Origin: G965222335 sp965222335
GTDB taxonomy: Bacteria > Pseudomonadota > Gammaproteobacteria > Pseudomonadales > Halieaceae
Assembly: GCA_965222335.1 (NCBI GenBank)
Contig: OZ244944.1
Coordinates: 1,674,001 to 1,738,000, forward strand
DNA length: 64,000 bases
Direction: 5' to 3'
Under the pieces are notes generated by a model that was given only the letters and a program-made list of their open reading frames with translations, did not search any database and was not told the origin of the DNA. Positions within the stretch are counted from its first letter, which is position 1. Each line of letters begins with the position of its first letter. Of this stretch, positions 1 to 9,266 are shown piece by piece. Both the position numbers and the translations under genes were made by a program.

Positions 1-339
1 CACTGCTGCGGCAAGGCAGGACCAGAAAATAGCGAAATACAGTCCCCAGCGGCCCGGCACACGACCCGAGGGAATCGGCCGCTGGGGCTCGTTAATGGCA
101 TCGACCTCGCGGTCATACCAGTCGTTGACGATCTGGCTGGCCCCACACAGCAGGGGACCCGCGAGCAGGATCCCCAGGACCAGGGTCAGCGGCTGCTCCA
201 GAATGGGCACGCCCGCGGAGACCGCGCCGCAGCCAAAGGCCCACATCGGCGGGAACCAGGTAATCGGCTTGGTCAACTGCAGCAGCGCCGCCGCTTGGGG
301 GCGGGTGCCGGGCATGGCAGGGGAAACAAGTGTGGTCAT
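1..339 (-). CDS. bchG: Bacteriochlorophyll synthase BchG, N-terminal part (cut by window edge)
   Basis: Esterifies bacteriochlorophyllide a with geranylgeranyl or phytyl diphosphate in the membrane, the last assembly step of the pigment. The first 113 codons are visible. They carry the PITWFPPMWAF segment typical of chlorophyll synthases and the UbiA-family Asp-rich motif NDWYDREVD, which binds the Mg-diphosphate. Two membrane segments are apparent. The ATG has no Shine-Dalgarno sequence, and a good promoter ends almost at the start codon, so the transcript may be leaderless. A second in-frame ATG eight codons later is an alternative start. The gene is adjacent to ppsR and points the same way. 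Family assignment is secure; the C-terminus is not in the window. Confidence 0.95.
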   Translation of the reverse strand, partial: MTTLVSPAMPGTRPQAAALLQLTKPITWFPPMWAFGCGAVSAGVPILEQPLTLVLGILLAGPLLCGASQIVNDWYDREVDAINEPQRPIPSGRVPGRWGLYFAIFWSCLAAAV

Positions 340-342
340 GAG

Positions 343-386
343 TGTAATTTAGATACTACACTCTTGTGTGTCAATTTATAATTACA
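343..386 (-). promoter_or_regulatory. bchG promoter with two PpsR/CrtJ boxes
   Basis: Two TGT-N12-ACA palindromes lie at 343-360 and 369-386, separated by 8 bp, the arrangement known for CrtJ/PpsR operators. On the minus strand, TTGACA (374-369) and TAAATT (351-346) form a sigma70-like promoter with a 17-base spacer. One box covers the -35 and the other the -10, so a bound repressor would exclude RNA polymerase. The predicted start point falls at about 339-340, on the bchG ATG. Confidence 0.8.
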
Positions 387-430
387 CTTTTCTGTTGCTG
401 GCCGGAAGCGCTCCCACGTCGGGGCGCCGC

Positions 431-1819
431 TCAATCCGCGGCGGCTCCGTTCTCGCTGGCGCCGATACTGTAACGGCGCAATTTGGCGTACAGGGATTGC
501 CGGCTCAGACCCAGCAACTCGGCCGCCGAGGCACGATTGTCGCTGGTCAACTCCAGGGCCGCCTCGATGCACATGGCTTCGATAATATCGGTGGACTCAC
601 GCACCAGCTCTTTCAGGGGCACCCGGCCCACCCGCTGGGTCACCTGCTCCACCGACCGGGGCAGCTGCTGGGAGCGCGGGTTCTCCGCCACCCGGCGCCC
701 CACATCCCGGATGAAGAACGCCATCGGCGAGGCGCTGGCGTCGCCCGTGCGACAGGCGGATATCTCAACCTCGGCCATGGCCCCCATCTCACCGCGCAGG
801 GTGGAAGTGAAGCGTTTCACGTTGCCGTGCTCGCGCAGGTTGCTCAGCAGGACATTGAGGTCGACCGCCGAACGACCCAGCCAGCGATCGGCGGGCCGGC
901 CCACGGCCTGCTCCTGGGAGGCAAGCTGGGCAAGATCGAGAAAACTGCGGTTGACTGCCAGAATCCGACCCTCGGCATCGGTCTGCACATAGGCATCGGG
1001 TGCCAGGCGCAGGGATTCCGGCAGGTAGTGCTCGGCGCCCGGGGCAGTCTTTCCGTTGACGCTTTCTGCACCGAGGCGGACCAGGAAACGGGCCTCCCCG
1101 GCCTGGCGTAAAAAACTGGCGCTGACCACGAACCGGGTCTCACCCTGCTCCGCGGCGACGTGGCTGACACTGCCCTTGCCGACGGTGCGGGTCTCGTCCA
1201 ACAGCGCGGCGACCGAGGCCTGGCCGGCGCGATCAAAGCCGCGGGGAAAGGGTTTGCCCACCAGGCTTTCGCCTGCGGGCGCCAGCAGCGCATCGGCACC
1301 GGGATTGGCCTCGAGCACCCGCCCGGTCGCCTCGTCCACAATCAGGATCGCCTCGTTGACCATCTCGAACAGGCGTCGGTAACGGGTTTCCACCTGGCGC
1401 AGGCGCCAGTAGTCCTGTTCCAGGGCCTGCTGGGCATTGAGCAGCTGTTGCCGCAGGTTGGACAGCGCGCGCATATCCTGGCCCAGCACCAGCACCCTAT
1501 CGTCACCGCCGGGGCAGATGGCGCGGTACAGCACGGGGAGTTCCGAGCCGTCTTCCAGCGGATGCACGACGTCCCCGCGCTGGGGCTCCCCGGGTCGGGA
1601 AACCGCGCGATTCAGCAGGTCCGCCACGCGCTCGCCGCCCTCGACGCCGGCGGTGTCGGCCCAGGACCGCCCCACCCAGCTCTGGTCGACGCAACCATCC
1701 AGTTCCCGGTTGGCAACCGCCAATTCGACAACCTGCCCGCGGGAGTCAACGAGCATGGTGAAGTCGGCCACTTTTTCCAATAGCGCGGCTAAAGCTGTGG
1801 GTTCCAAATCGACTAGCAC
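431..1819 (-). CDS. ppsR: Photosynthesis gene repressor PpsR/CrtJ
   Basis: Redox- and light-responsive repressor of bch, crt and puf genes under aerobic conditions, binding TGT-N12-ACA. The 462-residue protein has an N-terminal PAS-like region, a glutamine-rich coiled linker (about 130-150), two further PAS domains (about 150-255 and 270-385) and a C-terminal Fis-type helix-turn-helix ending in SRQSLYAKLRRY. Cys417 just before the recognition region matches the redox-active cysteine known in this family. The start is GTG; there is no clear ribosome site, and an internal ATG at codon 22 is the alternative. Its own upstream region has no box within about 170 bp; the nearest pair serves divergent bchF. 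Presumed targets lie throughout this cluster. Confidence 0.95.
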   Translation of the reverse strand: MLVDLEPTALAALLEKVADFTMLVDSRGQVVELAVANRELDGCVDQSWVGRSWADTAGVEGGERVADLLNRAVSRPGEPQRGDVVHPLEDGSELPVLYRAICPGGDDRVLVLGQDMRALSNLRQQLLNAQQALEQDYWRLRQVETRYRRLFEMVNEAILIVDEATGRVLEANPGADALLAPAGESLVGKPFPRGFDRAGQASVAALLDETRTVGKGSVSHVAAEQGETRFVVSASFLRQAGEARFLVRLGAESVNGKTAPGAEHYLPESLRLAPDAYVQTDAEGRILAVNRSFLDLAQLASQEQAVGRPADRWLGRSAVDLNVLLSNLREHGNVKRFTSTLRGEMGAMAEVEISACRTGDASASPMAFFIRDVGRRVAENPRSQQLPRSVEQVTQRVGRVPLKELVRESTDIIEAMCIEAALELTSDNRASAAELLGLSRQSLYAKLRRYSIGASENGAAAD

Positions 1820-1992
1820 GTATTCGGATCCGTGTTTAAGGGTTCATTGAACTAAAGGCGCCGCGCCAAGGCCGCAAAGGGGCTGACTACACTTGCGCGG
1901 CCTCGATTATCCCATGCATGCGCTCCACAAATCATTACAAAATCTGGTCAATTCCGGAAGGTCGTTCCGAAAGTAAAACCCAGGTGCCCGCT

Positions 1993-2060
1993 TGTGTCAA
2001 TTTTTATACACTCTTTATATGTAAGTTTTATTTGACACTCGCGCGAATGCCGTCTAGATT
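1993..2060 (+). promoter_or_regulatory. bchF operon promoter with two PpsR boxes
   Basis: TGT-N12-ACA boxes lie at 1993-2010 and 2020-2037. The ACA of the second box is also the end of a consensus -35 TTGACA (2032-2037), followed after 17 bases by TAGATT (2055-2060). This promoter would drive the long bchF-to-puhE operon; a GGAGGT ribosome site at 2095-2100 precedes the GTG start. The ppsR-bchF interval also holds a CGGAA-N5-TTCCG dyad (1955-1969) of unknown meaning. Confidence 0.8.
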
Positions 2061-2108
2061 CGGGAGGTGAAGGCCATCCATGAAAACGGCCCGCGGAGGT
2101 AACGCAAG

Positions 2109-2630
2109 GTGACCCAAAGCATGACGCGACCCACCGAGCCCGCAAGCGGACTCTACACACCTGAACAGCGCGCACGACGCGACGCCACACCCTGGACCTT
2201 GGTGCAGGGCATCCTTGCGCCGCTGCAGTTCCTGGTATTCCTGATTTCCACGGTGCTGGTGATCAACTACCTCAACAACGGCACCGGCCTCGCCGCTGCT
2301 ACCGCGTCGGTACTGGCCAAGACCCTGCTGCTCTACAACATCATGGTGACCGGTGCGATCTGGGAAAAAGTGGTGTTCGGACGCTACCTGTTTGCCCCGG
2401 CCTTCTTCTGGGAGGACGTGGTGAGCATGCTGGTGATCGCCCTGCACACCGCCTACCTGGTGACCTGGATGCTGGAACTCGCCAGCCCCCGGGCCCAGAT
2501 GTGGCTGGCACTGGCGGCCTACGGCAGCTACATGATCAACGCCGGCCAGTTCCTGGCCAAGCTCACCGCGGCGCGGGAGCAGGAATCATCGCTGGCCGGC
2601 AACCAGCAGTGGGCGGGAGTCAGCGAATGA
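2109..2630 (+). CDS. bchF: 3-vinyl bacteriochlorophyllide hydratase BchF
   Basis: Hydrates the C3 vinyl group to 3-hydroxyethyl, which BchC then oxidises to the 3-acetyl of bacteriochlorophyll a. The 173-residue protein has the family signature LYTPEQRARRDATPWTLVQG near the N-terminus and about four hydrophobic helices. The GTG start is chosen because GGAGGT lies 8 bases upstream; an ATG four codons later is less well spaced. It is the first gene of the operon, and its stop overlaps the bchN start (ATGA), implying translational coupling. Confidence 0.95.
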   Translation: MTQSMTRPTEPASGLYTPEQRARRDATPWTLVQGILAPLQFLVFLISTVLVINYLNNGTGLAAATASVLAKTLLLYNIMVTGAIWEKVVFGRYLFAPAFFWEDVVSMLVIALHTAYLVTWMLELASPRAQMWLALAAYGSYMINAGQFLAKLTAAREQESSLAGNQQWAGVSE

Positions 2631-3913
2631 ATGGTGCGGTACTCGCCTGCGACGCCCCCACTGCCAGCACGGCCACCCTGCAGGCCACCAAGGAGCCGGG
2701 GCAGCGCGCGGTCTTCTGCGGCCTAACCTCGATTATCTGGCTGCACCGGAAAATCCAGGACGCTTTCTTCCTGGTGGTGGGCTCGCGCACCTGCGCCCAC
2801 CTGATCCAGTCCGCCGCGGGGGTGATGATTTTCGCCGAGCCCCGCTTCGCCACCGCCATCCTCCAGGATCGCGACCTGGCAGGCATGGCCGACTGCCACG
2901 AGGAGCTGGATCGCGTGGTGGGGGAAATCGTTGCCCGCCGCCCGGAGATCCGCACCCTCTTCCTGGTCAGCTCCTGCCCTTCGGAAGTGATCAAGCTGGA
3001 CCTGACCAACGCCGCCGAGCGCCTGGGCCAGCGCTATGCCGGGCGCCTCCAGTGTGTGGATTACTCAGGCAGCGGGATTGAGACCACCTTTACCCAGGGC
3101 GAGGACAACTGCCTCACCTCCCTGGTGGCACAGCTCCCGACTACCACCGACGATACGCCCCGGCTGCTGGTGGCCGGCAGCCTCGCGGACGTGGTCGAGG
3201 ACCAGTTCAGCCGCCTGTTCGAGGCCATGGGCATCGGCCCGGTGGAGTATTTCCCCGCCCGCAGCGCCGCGGCCATGCCCGCGGTCGGTCCCAATACCCG
3301 GGTCCTGCTGGCACAACCCTTCCTCAATGAAACCGCCCGCGCACTCGAGGCCCGTGGCGCGCAACTGTTGCAGGCGCCCTTCCCGCTCGGTGCCGAGGGC
3401 ACCCTGGGCTGGCTGGCCAGCGCCGCCCGCGCCTGGGATGTGGACCCGGCCCTGGTAGAGAGCGTCACCGCCGCGCCCCTGGACCGCGCCCGGCGCGCCG
3501 TCGCCAGGCAGCGCGACACCCTGCAGGGGCAGCGCGTCGCGTTTCTCCCGGACTCGCAACTGGAACTGCCCCTCGCGCGCTTCCTGCACCAGGAATGCGG
3601 CGTGACCCTGGGGGAAATCGGCACCCCCTACCTGGACAACCAGCTGCTGGGCACCGAGGCGACCCTGCTGCCGCAGGATATCCGCATCACCGAGGGGCAG
3701 GACCTCGACTGCCAGCTTGACCGGGTGCGCGCGGACCGCCCGGACCTCACCGTCTGCGGCCTCGGCATCGCCAACCCGCTGGAAGCGGAAGGCCTGCGCA
3801 CCAAGTGGTCCATCGAACTGCTGTTCTCCCCCATCCACGGCTTTGACCAGGCCGGCGATCTCGCCGAACTGTTCAGCCGCCCCCTGCGCCGCGCCGCGCA
3901 ACTGGAGGTCTGA
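2627..3913 (+). CDS. bchN: Dark protochlorophyllide reductase subunit N
   Basis: Forms the NB catalytic component of light-independent protochlorophyllide oxidoreductase, which reduces the C17=C18 bond using electrons from BchL. The 428-residue protein carries cysteines 31 (VFCG), 56 (SRTCAH) and 117 (VSSCPSE), positions matching the three cysteine ligands of the NB [4Fe-4S] cluster. The ATG overlaps the bchF stop; longer upstream frame is non-coding. bchB follows after three bases. Confidence 0.96.
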   Translation: MNGAVLACDAPTASTATLQATKEPGQRAVFCGLTSIIWLHRKIQDAFFLVVGSRTCAHLIQSAAGVMIFAEPRFATAILQDRDLAGMADCHEELDRVVGEIVARRPEIRTLFLVSSCPSEVIKLDLTNAAERLGQRYAGRLQCVDYSGSGIETTFTQGEDNCLTSLVAQLPTTTDDTPRLLVAGSLADVVEDQFSRLFEAMGIGPVEYFPARSAAAMPAVGPNTRVLLAQPFLNETARALEARGAQLLQAPFPLGAEGTLGWLASAARAWDVDPALVESVTAAPLDRARRAVARQRDTLQGQRVAFLPDSQLELPLARFLHQECGVTLGEIGTPYLDNQLLGTEATLLPQDIRITEGQDLDCQLDRVRADRPDLTVCGLGIANPLEAEGLRTKWSIELLFSPIHGFDQAGDLAELFSRPLRRAAQLEV

Positions 3914-3916
3914 ACC

Positions 3917-5548
3917 GTGGAACTGAGCATCTGGACCTATGAAGGACCGCCCCATGTTGGCGCGATCCGCATCGCCGCCTCCATGCGCGGTGTGCACCTG
4001 GTACTTCACGCCCCCCAGGGCGACACCTATGCCGACCTGCTGTTCACCATGATCGAGCGCCAGGACAAGCGCCCGCCGGTCACCTACACCACTTTCCAGG
4101 CCCGTGACCTGGGCAGCGATACCGCACAGAAATTTATCGCCTCGCTGCACCAGGCCTGCGAGCGCTTTCACCCGGAAGTGATGCTGGTGGGCGACTCCTG
4201 CACTGCCGAACTGTTGCAGGACCAGCCCGGCTCCCTGGCCAGCACCGCCGGCCTGCCGGTCCCGGTGCTGCCGGTGGAACTGCTGGCCTACTCGCGCAAG
4301 GAAAACTGGGGCGCGAGCGAAACTTTCTACACCCTGGTGCGCGGCCTGCTGCGCGCCCAGGCGCCGGCGCCGGGCTGGGAACGCCCCGCGCGGCCGACCG
4401 ACCGTCGCCCGCGGGTCAACCTGCTGGGCCCCACCGCCCTGGGTTTCCGCTGCCGCGATGACATCCGCGAACTCTGCGCCCTGCTCGATAGCGTGGGCGT
4501 GGACGTCAACGTGGTCGCCCCCCTGGGTGCCAGCCCCTCGGACCTGCTGCGGCTGCCCGAGGCCGACGCCAACGTCTGCCTGTATCCCGAAATTGCCGAC
4601 ACCGCCTGCAGCTGGCTGGAACGCAGCTTCCAGCAGCCCACAATTCGCACAGTACCGATCGGGGTGGGCGCCACCCGCGAGTTCCTGCGTGAGCTGGCAA
4701 GCGCCCTGGACCTGCCCGAGCCGACCCTGGCCGGGACGCAAACCGCAGATGCCCCCGATTCGCATCTGCCCTGGTATTCCCGCTCCGTCGACTCGACCTA
4801 CCTGACCGGCAAGCGCGTGTTTATCTTTGCCGACGCCACCCATGCCATCGCCGCGGCGCGGATCGCCCGCGACGAGCTGGGCTTCGAGGTGGTCGGGATC
4901 GGCACCTACGCCCGCGAGCAGGCCCGCGCAGTGCGCGAGGCGGCAAAGATCTATGGCGTCGAGGCCCTGATCAGCGACAACTACCTCGAGGTCGAGCAGC
5001 GGGTCACCGAGTTGCAACCGGAACTGGTGCTGGGCACCCAGATGGAGCGCCACATCGCCAAGCGCCTCGGCATCGCCTGCGCGGTGATCTCCACCCCGGC
5101 CCACGTCCAGGACTATCCCGCGCGCTACTCACCGCAAATGGGCTTCGAGGGTGCCAATGTCATCTTCGACAGCTGGGTGCACCCGTTGATGATGGGTCTG
5201 GAAGAGCACCTGCTGACCATGTTCCGCGAGGACTTTGAGTTCCACGATGGCGCCACCGCCTCGCACCTCGCGAGCGAGGGACACGGCAGTCACAGCCCGG
5301 TGACCGAAGCGTCCGCCGCGATTTCACCTGATGCAGGGGCGCCCGCCGCAGGATCGCCTGCCGCAGCTAACAGCGAGGCCGGGGGCGCGCCCGGCTGGGC
5401 CGTGGAGGCCGAGAAAGAGCTGGGCAAGATTCCCTTCTTCGTGCGCGGCAAGGCGCGTCGCAACACCGAGAAATTTGCCATGCAGCAGGGACTGGCCCAG
5501 ATCGACGTCGAGACACTGTATGAAGCCAAAGCGCACTTCGGCCGCTAG
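3917..5548 (+). CDS. bchB: Dark protochlorophyllide reductase subunit B
   Basis: Partner of BchN in the dark-operative reductase. Asp36 (APQGDTYAD) corresponds to the unusual aspartate ligand of the NB cluster. The core is followed by an Ala/Pro-rich linker (about 455-490) and the conserved C-terminal helical domain with the KIPFFVRGKARRNTEKFA segment that contacts substrate in the family. The GTG start has GGAGG nine bases upstream. The 3' end overlaps bchH by 29 bases. Confidence 0.96.
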   Translation: MELSIWTYEGPPHVGAIRIAASMRGVHLVLHAPQGDTYADLLFTMIERQDKRPPVTYTTFQARDLGSDTAQKFIASLHQACERFHPEVMLVGDSCTAELLQDQPGSLASTAGLPVPVLPVELLAYSRKENWGASETFYTLVRGLLRAQAPAPGWERPARPTDRRPRVNLLGPTALGFRCRDDIRELCALLDSVGVDVNVVAPLGASPSDLLRLPEADANVCLYPEIADTACSWLERSFQQPTIRTVPIGVGATREFLRELASALDLPEPTLAGTQTADAPDSHLPWYSRSVDSTYLTGKRVFIFADATHAIAAARIARDELGFEVVGIGTYAREQARAVREAAKIYGVEALISDNYLEVEQRVTELQPELVLGTQMERHIAKRLGIACAVISTPAHVQDYPARYSPQMGFEGANVIFDSWVHPLMMGLEEHLLTMFREDFEFHDGATASHLASEGHGSHSPVTEASAAISPDAGAPAAGSPAAANSEAGGAPGWAVEAEKELGKIPFFVRGKARRNTEKFAMQQGLAQIDVETLYEAKAHFGR

Positions 5549-8500
5549 GGCCGCCAAAGCCAGCGCGGGCTCACCCCCCGTGCGCGTGGCAATTGTCACC
5601 CTCGATAACCACCTGACCGGGGTGATGTCGCGGGTGGCCCTGGATCTGCGCGAGACCGTGCCCGGACTCGAACTGACCACCCACGCCGCAGCCGCCTGGG
5701 CCGCGGACCCCGATGCCCTGCAGCGCTGCCGCGACGAGATCGCCCGCGCCGACATCATCCTGGTCACCATGCTGTTCATGGAAGACCACATCACCGCCGT
5801 CCTGGACGACCTGACCGCACGCCGCGATCACTGCGACGCCATGGTGTGCTGCATGTGTGCCGCCGAGGTCATGCGCCTGACCCGCATGGGTCGTTTCGAC
5901 ATGGGCGCCGAACAGAGCGGCCCCCTGGCCCTGCTGAAGAGAATGCGCGGCAAGAGCAAGGGCTCGGGCAAGAGCGCCGGCGCGCAGCAGCTCTCAATCC
6001 TGCGCCAGCTGCCGCGAATCCTGCGCTACATCCCCGGCACCGCCCAGGACGTGCGCGCCTACTTCCTGACTCTGCAGTACTGGCTGGCGGGCTCGGAAGA
6101 GAACCTGCATCGGCTGACCCTGTTCCTGGTCAACCGCTACGCCGACGGTCCCCGGGCGGCCCTGCGTGGCAAGCTCGACGTGGCCTCCCCGGTAGATTAT
6201 CCGGAGACCGGCATCTACCACCCGGGAATGGCCGATCGCATCAGCGAAAAGCTCAAGGACCTGCCCCGCCTCAAGGGCAAATCCAGTGGTACCGTCGGGG
6301 TGCTGATCATGCGCTCCTACGCCCTGGCCGGGAACACGGCCCACTACGATCACGTGATTTCCCAGCTGGAAGAGCGCGGCCTGCGGGTTATTCCCGCCTT
6401 TGCCAGCGGCCTCGACTCCCGCCCCGCCATCGAGCAGTTCTTCATGCACAAGGGCGTGCCGACGGTGGACGCGGTGCTGTCGCTGACCGGCTTCTCCCTG
6501 GTCGGCGGACCGGCCTACAACGATTCGGACGCCGCGCAGAAGATGCTGACGACCCTGGACGTACCCTACCTGGCCGCCCAGGGCCTGGAGTTCCAGAGCA
6601 TCGAGCAATGGCAGGGCTCCCAGGGGGGGCTGCTGCCAATGGAGGCCACGATCATGGTGGCTATTCCGGAACTGGACGGCGCCACCGGGCCCATGATCTT
6701 TGGCGGGCGCAGCGATGCACTGCCCGAAAACCCTGGCGGCCAGGGCGAAGGCCAGCACGACATGCACCCCCTCGTCGAGCGGGTCAACGTCCTCGCAGAC
6801 CGGGTCGCGAAGCTGGTCAGCCTGCGCCACACCGAGCGCAGCGAGCGCAAGCTGGCGATCGTGCTGTTCAACTTCCCGCCCAACGCGGGCAACACGGGTA
6901 CCGCGGCCCACCTTTCGGTATTCGCTTCCGTCTTCAATACCCTGCACGCCCTGCACGCCCAGGGCTACGCGGTGGACCTGCCGGATTCCGTGGACGACCT
7001 GCGGGAGAAGGTGATCAACGGCAATGCCTGCCGCTACGGCACCGTGGCCAACGTACACGACGCGATCAGTACCGACGACTACCTGCGCAACGAGACCCAC
7101 CTGGAAGAGATCGAGGCCCAGTGGGGCCCGGCGCCGGGCAAGCACCTGACTGACGGCCGCTCGATCTTCGTCCTCGGTGCCAGCTTCGGCAATGTCCTGG
7201 TCAGTGTGCAGCCAGGCATGGGCTACGAGGGTGACCCGATGCGCCTGCTGTTCGAGGGCAGCTTCGCCCCCACCCACGCCTTCGCCGCTTTCTACCGCTA
7301 CCTGCGGGAGCAGTTCGCCGCCGACGCGGTGCTGCACTTCGGCACCCACGGCGCCCTGGAGTTCATGCCCGGCAAGCAGGTCGGCCTGTCCGGCGACTGC
7401 TGGCCGGACCGGCTCATCGGCAGCCTGCCCAACTACTACCTGTACGCCTCCAACAACCCCTCCGAGGGCCTGATCGCGAAGCGTCGCTCGGCCGCCACCC
7501 TGGTCAGCTACATCACCCCGCCGGTGGCCCAGGCAGACCTGTACCAGGGGCTGCTGGAACTGCGCGACTCAATCAACCGCTGGCGCTCGGCGCGGGATCT
7601 CGCCGCGGGGCAACGGGCCGACCTGGCGGCCCTGATCCAGTTGCAGGCCGCGGAACTCGATCTGGCAGAGGCGGAACCCGCCTGGACCGGTACCGGCGCC
7701 GATACTGCCATTACCCGCCTGCATCGGGAATTGCTGGAACTGCAGGAAACCCTGATTCCCTACGGCCTGCATGTCATCGGCGAACCGCCGGTGCGGGCAG
7801 AGCGCATCGACCTGCTCCTGTCCATGGCCCAGGCGGGCGAGGGGCCCGACTTCAGTGTCGAGGAGATCAGCGCCCTGGTCCATGGCAGCACCCCGCGTGA
7901 ACTGGCCGCGGCGGACCCGCAACGCCTGGAAGCGCTGGAGCGCCTGGCAAACTGCGACCGGCTGCTGGGCGAGGATCACGAGATGCCCGCGTTGCTGCAC
8001 GCCCTGGACGGGGGCTTTACCCCGCCGGTGGCCGGCGGTGACCTGCTGCGCACGCCGGATGTGCTGCCTACCGGGCGCAACATCCACGGTTTCGACCCCT
8101 ACCGCATTCCCAGCCGCTTCGCGATGATCGACGGCGCCAGCCAGGCGCAGGCACTCCTTGGCCGCCACGCCGATGAAGGCAATGGCCTGCCCGAATCCAT
8201 CGCCCTGGTGCTGTGGGGGACTGACAACCTGAAATCCGAGGGCGGCCCGATCGGCCAGGCCCTGGCGCTGATGGGCGCCGAACCGCGCCTGGACAGCTAC
8301 GGCCGGGTCGCCGGCGCGCGCCTGCTGCCCCTGGAATCCCTGGAGCGCCCGCGGATCGACGTGGTCATCACCCTGTCGGGGATTTTCCGCGACCTGCTGC
8401 CCCTGCAGACCCGCCTGCTGGCGGAAGCCGCCTGGCTGGCCGCCTCCGCCGACGAGCCCTGCGAGCAGAATTTTATCCGCAAGCACGCCCTCGCCTACCA

Positions 8501-9266
8501 GGAGAAGCACGGCTGCGACCTCGAGACCGCCGCCCTGCGGGTCTTCAGTAACAGCGAGGGCGCCTACGGCTCCAACGTCAACCTGCTGATCGACAACAGC
8601 GGCTGGGAAGACGAGGACGAACTCGGTGACGCCTACACCCAGCGCAAGTGCTTCGCCTACAGCCACACCGGCGGCTCCGCGCCGCAGAAAGCGCTGCTGC
8701 AGGACATGCTCGGGGGCGTCGAGCTGGCCTACCAGAACCTGGAATCCGTCGAACTGGGCGTGACCACCGTGGACCACTACTTCGACACTCTCGGCGGCAT
8801 CACCCGCGCGGTGCGCGGCGCCAGGGGTACGGACCCTGCAGTCTACATCACCGACCAGACCTCCAGCAGCGGCAAGGTGCGCACCCTGTCCGAGCAGGTT
8901 TCCCTGGAAACCCGCACCCGGGTGCTCAACCCCAAGTGGTACGAGAACATGCTCCAGCACGGCTTTGAGGGCGTGCGCCACATCGAGGCGCACATCACCA
9001 ATACCGTGGGCTGGTCCGCAACCACGGGGCAGGTCGCCCCCTGGGTGTACCAGCAAATGACCGAAACATTCATCCTCGATGAGGCAATGCGCGACCGCCT
9101 GGCGAAGCTCAATCCGGGCGCCGCCGTCAAGGTAGCGCAGCGCCTGCTCGAGGCACAGGAACGCCAGTACTGGAATCCCGACGAGGCTAGCCTCGACGCC
9201 CTGCGGCGGGCGGGTGAGGATCTCGAGGACTGGTTAGAAGGTGTATCCAAGGAGGTAGCCGCATGA
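5520..9266 (+). CDS. bchH: Magnesium chelatase subunit H
   Basis: Porphyrin-binding catalytic subunit of Mg-chelatase; inserts Mg2+ into protoporphyrin IX with BchI and BchD and hands the product to BchM. The 1248-residue length fits the cobN/chlH family. Recognisable stretches include VTLDNHLTG near the N-terminus, HFGTHGALEFMPGKQ in the middle and the C-terminal domain with EDLEDWLEGV. The ATG inside the bchB 3' end gives MKPKRTSA, resembling N-termini of other BchH; GTG at 5580 or 5586 is possible. The stop overlaps the bchL ATG. Confidence 0.95.
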   Translation: MKPKRTSAARAAKASAGSPPVRVAIVTLDNHLTGVMSRVALDLRETVPGLELTTHAAAAWAADPDALQRCRDEIARADIILVTMLFMEDHITAVLDDLTARRDHCDAMVCCMCAAEVMRLTRMGRFDMGAEQSGPLALLKRMRGKSKGSGKSAGAQQLSILRQLPRILRYIPGTAQDVRAYFLTLQYWLAGSEENLHRLTLFLVNRYADGPRAALRGKLDVASPVDYPETGIYHPGMADRISEKLKDLPRLKGKSSGTVGVLIMRSYALAGNTAHYDHVISQLEERGLRVIPAFASGLDSRPAIEQFFMHKGVPTVDAVLSLTGFSLVGGPAYNDSDAAQKMLTTLDVPYLAAQGLEFQSIEQWQGSQGGLLPMEATIMVAIPELDGATGPMIFGGRSDALPENPGGQGEGQHDMHPLVERVNVLADRVAKLVSLRHTERSERKLAIVLFNFPPNAGNTGTAAHLSVFASVFNTLHALHAQGYAVDLPDSVDDLREKVINGNACRYGTVANVHDAISTDDYLRNETHLEEIEAQWGPAPGKHLTDGRSIFVLGASFGNVLVSVQPGMGYEGDPMRLLFEGSFAPTHAFAAFYRYLREQFAADAVLHFGTHGALEFMPGKQVGLSGDCWPDRLIGSLPNYYLYASNNPSEGLIAKRRSAATLVSYITPPVAQADLYQGLLELRDSINRWRSARDLAAGQRADLAALIQLQAAELDLAEAEPAWTGTGADTAITRLHRELLELQETLIPYGLHVIGEPPVRAERIDLLLSMAQAGEGPDFSVEEISALVHGSTPRELAAADPQRLEALERLANCDRLLGEDHEMPALLHALDGGFTPPVAGGDLLRTPDVLPTGRNIHGFDPYRIPSRFAMIDGASQAQALLGRHADEGNGLPESIALVLWGTDNLKSEGGPIGQALALMGAEPRLDSYGRVAGARLLPLESLERPRIDVVITLSGIFRDLLPLQTRLLAEAAWLAASADEPCEQNFIRKHALAYQEKHGCDLETAALRVFSNSEGAYGSNVNLLIDNSGWEDEDELGDAYTQRKCFAYSHTGGSAPQKALLQDMLGGVELAYQNLESVELGVTTVDHYFDTLGGITRAVRGARGTDPAVYITDQTSSSGKVRTLSEQVSLETRTRVLNPKWYENMLQHGFEGVRHIEAHITNTVGWSATTGQVAPWVYQQMTETFILDEAMRDRLAKLNPGAAVKVAQRLLEAQERQYWNPDEASLDALRRAGEDLEDWLEGVSKEVAA

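Noticed and set aside
1955..1969. CGGAA-N5-TTCCG dyad between ppsR and bchF as an operator
   Set aside because: A single short dyad with no second copy in the window; not enough to claim a regulator site.
3065..5104. A 679-codon open frame antisense to bchN/bchB
   Set aside because: High-GC shadow of two certain genes; composition is Gly/Gln/Ala/His-rich without domain logic. The same applies to long antisense frames over bchH, pufLM, bchZ, crtI and metY.
5331..5519. N-terminal extension of the bchH frame
   Set aside because: Lies inside bchB and reads as arginine/proline-rich shadow; the ATG at 5520 gives a family-like start.
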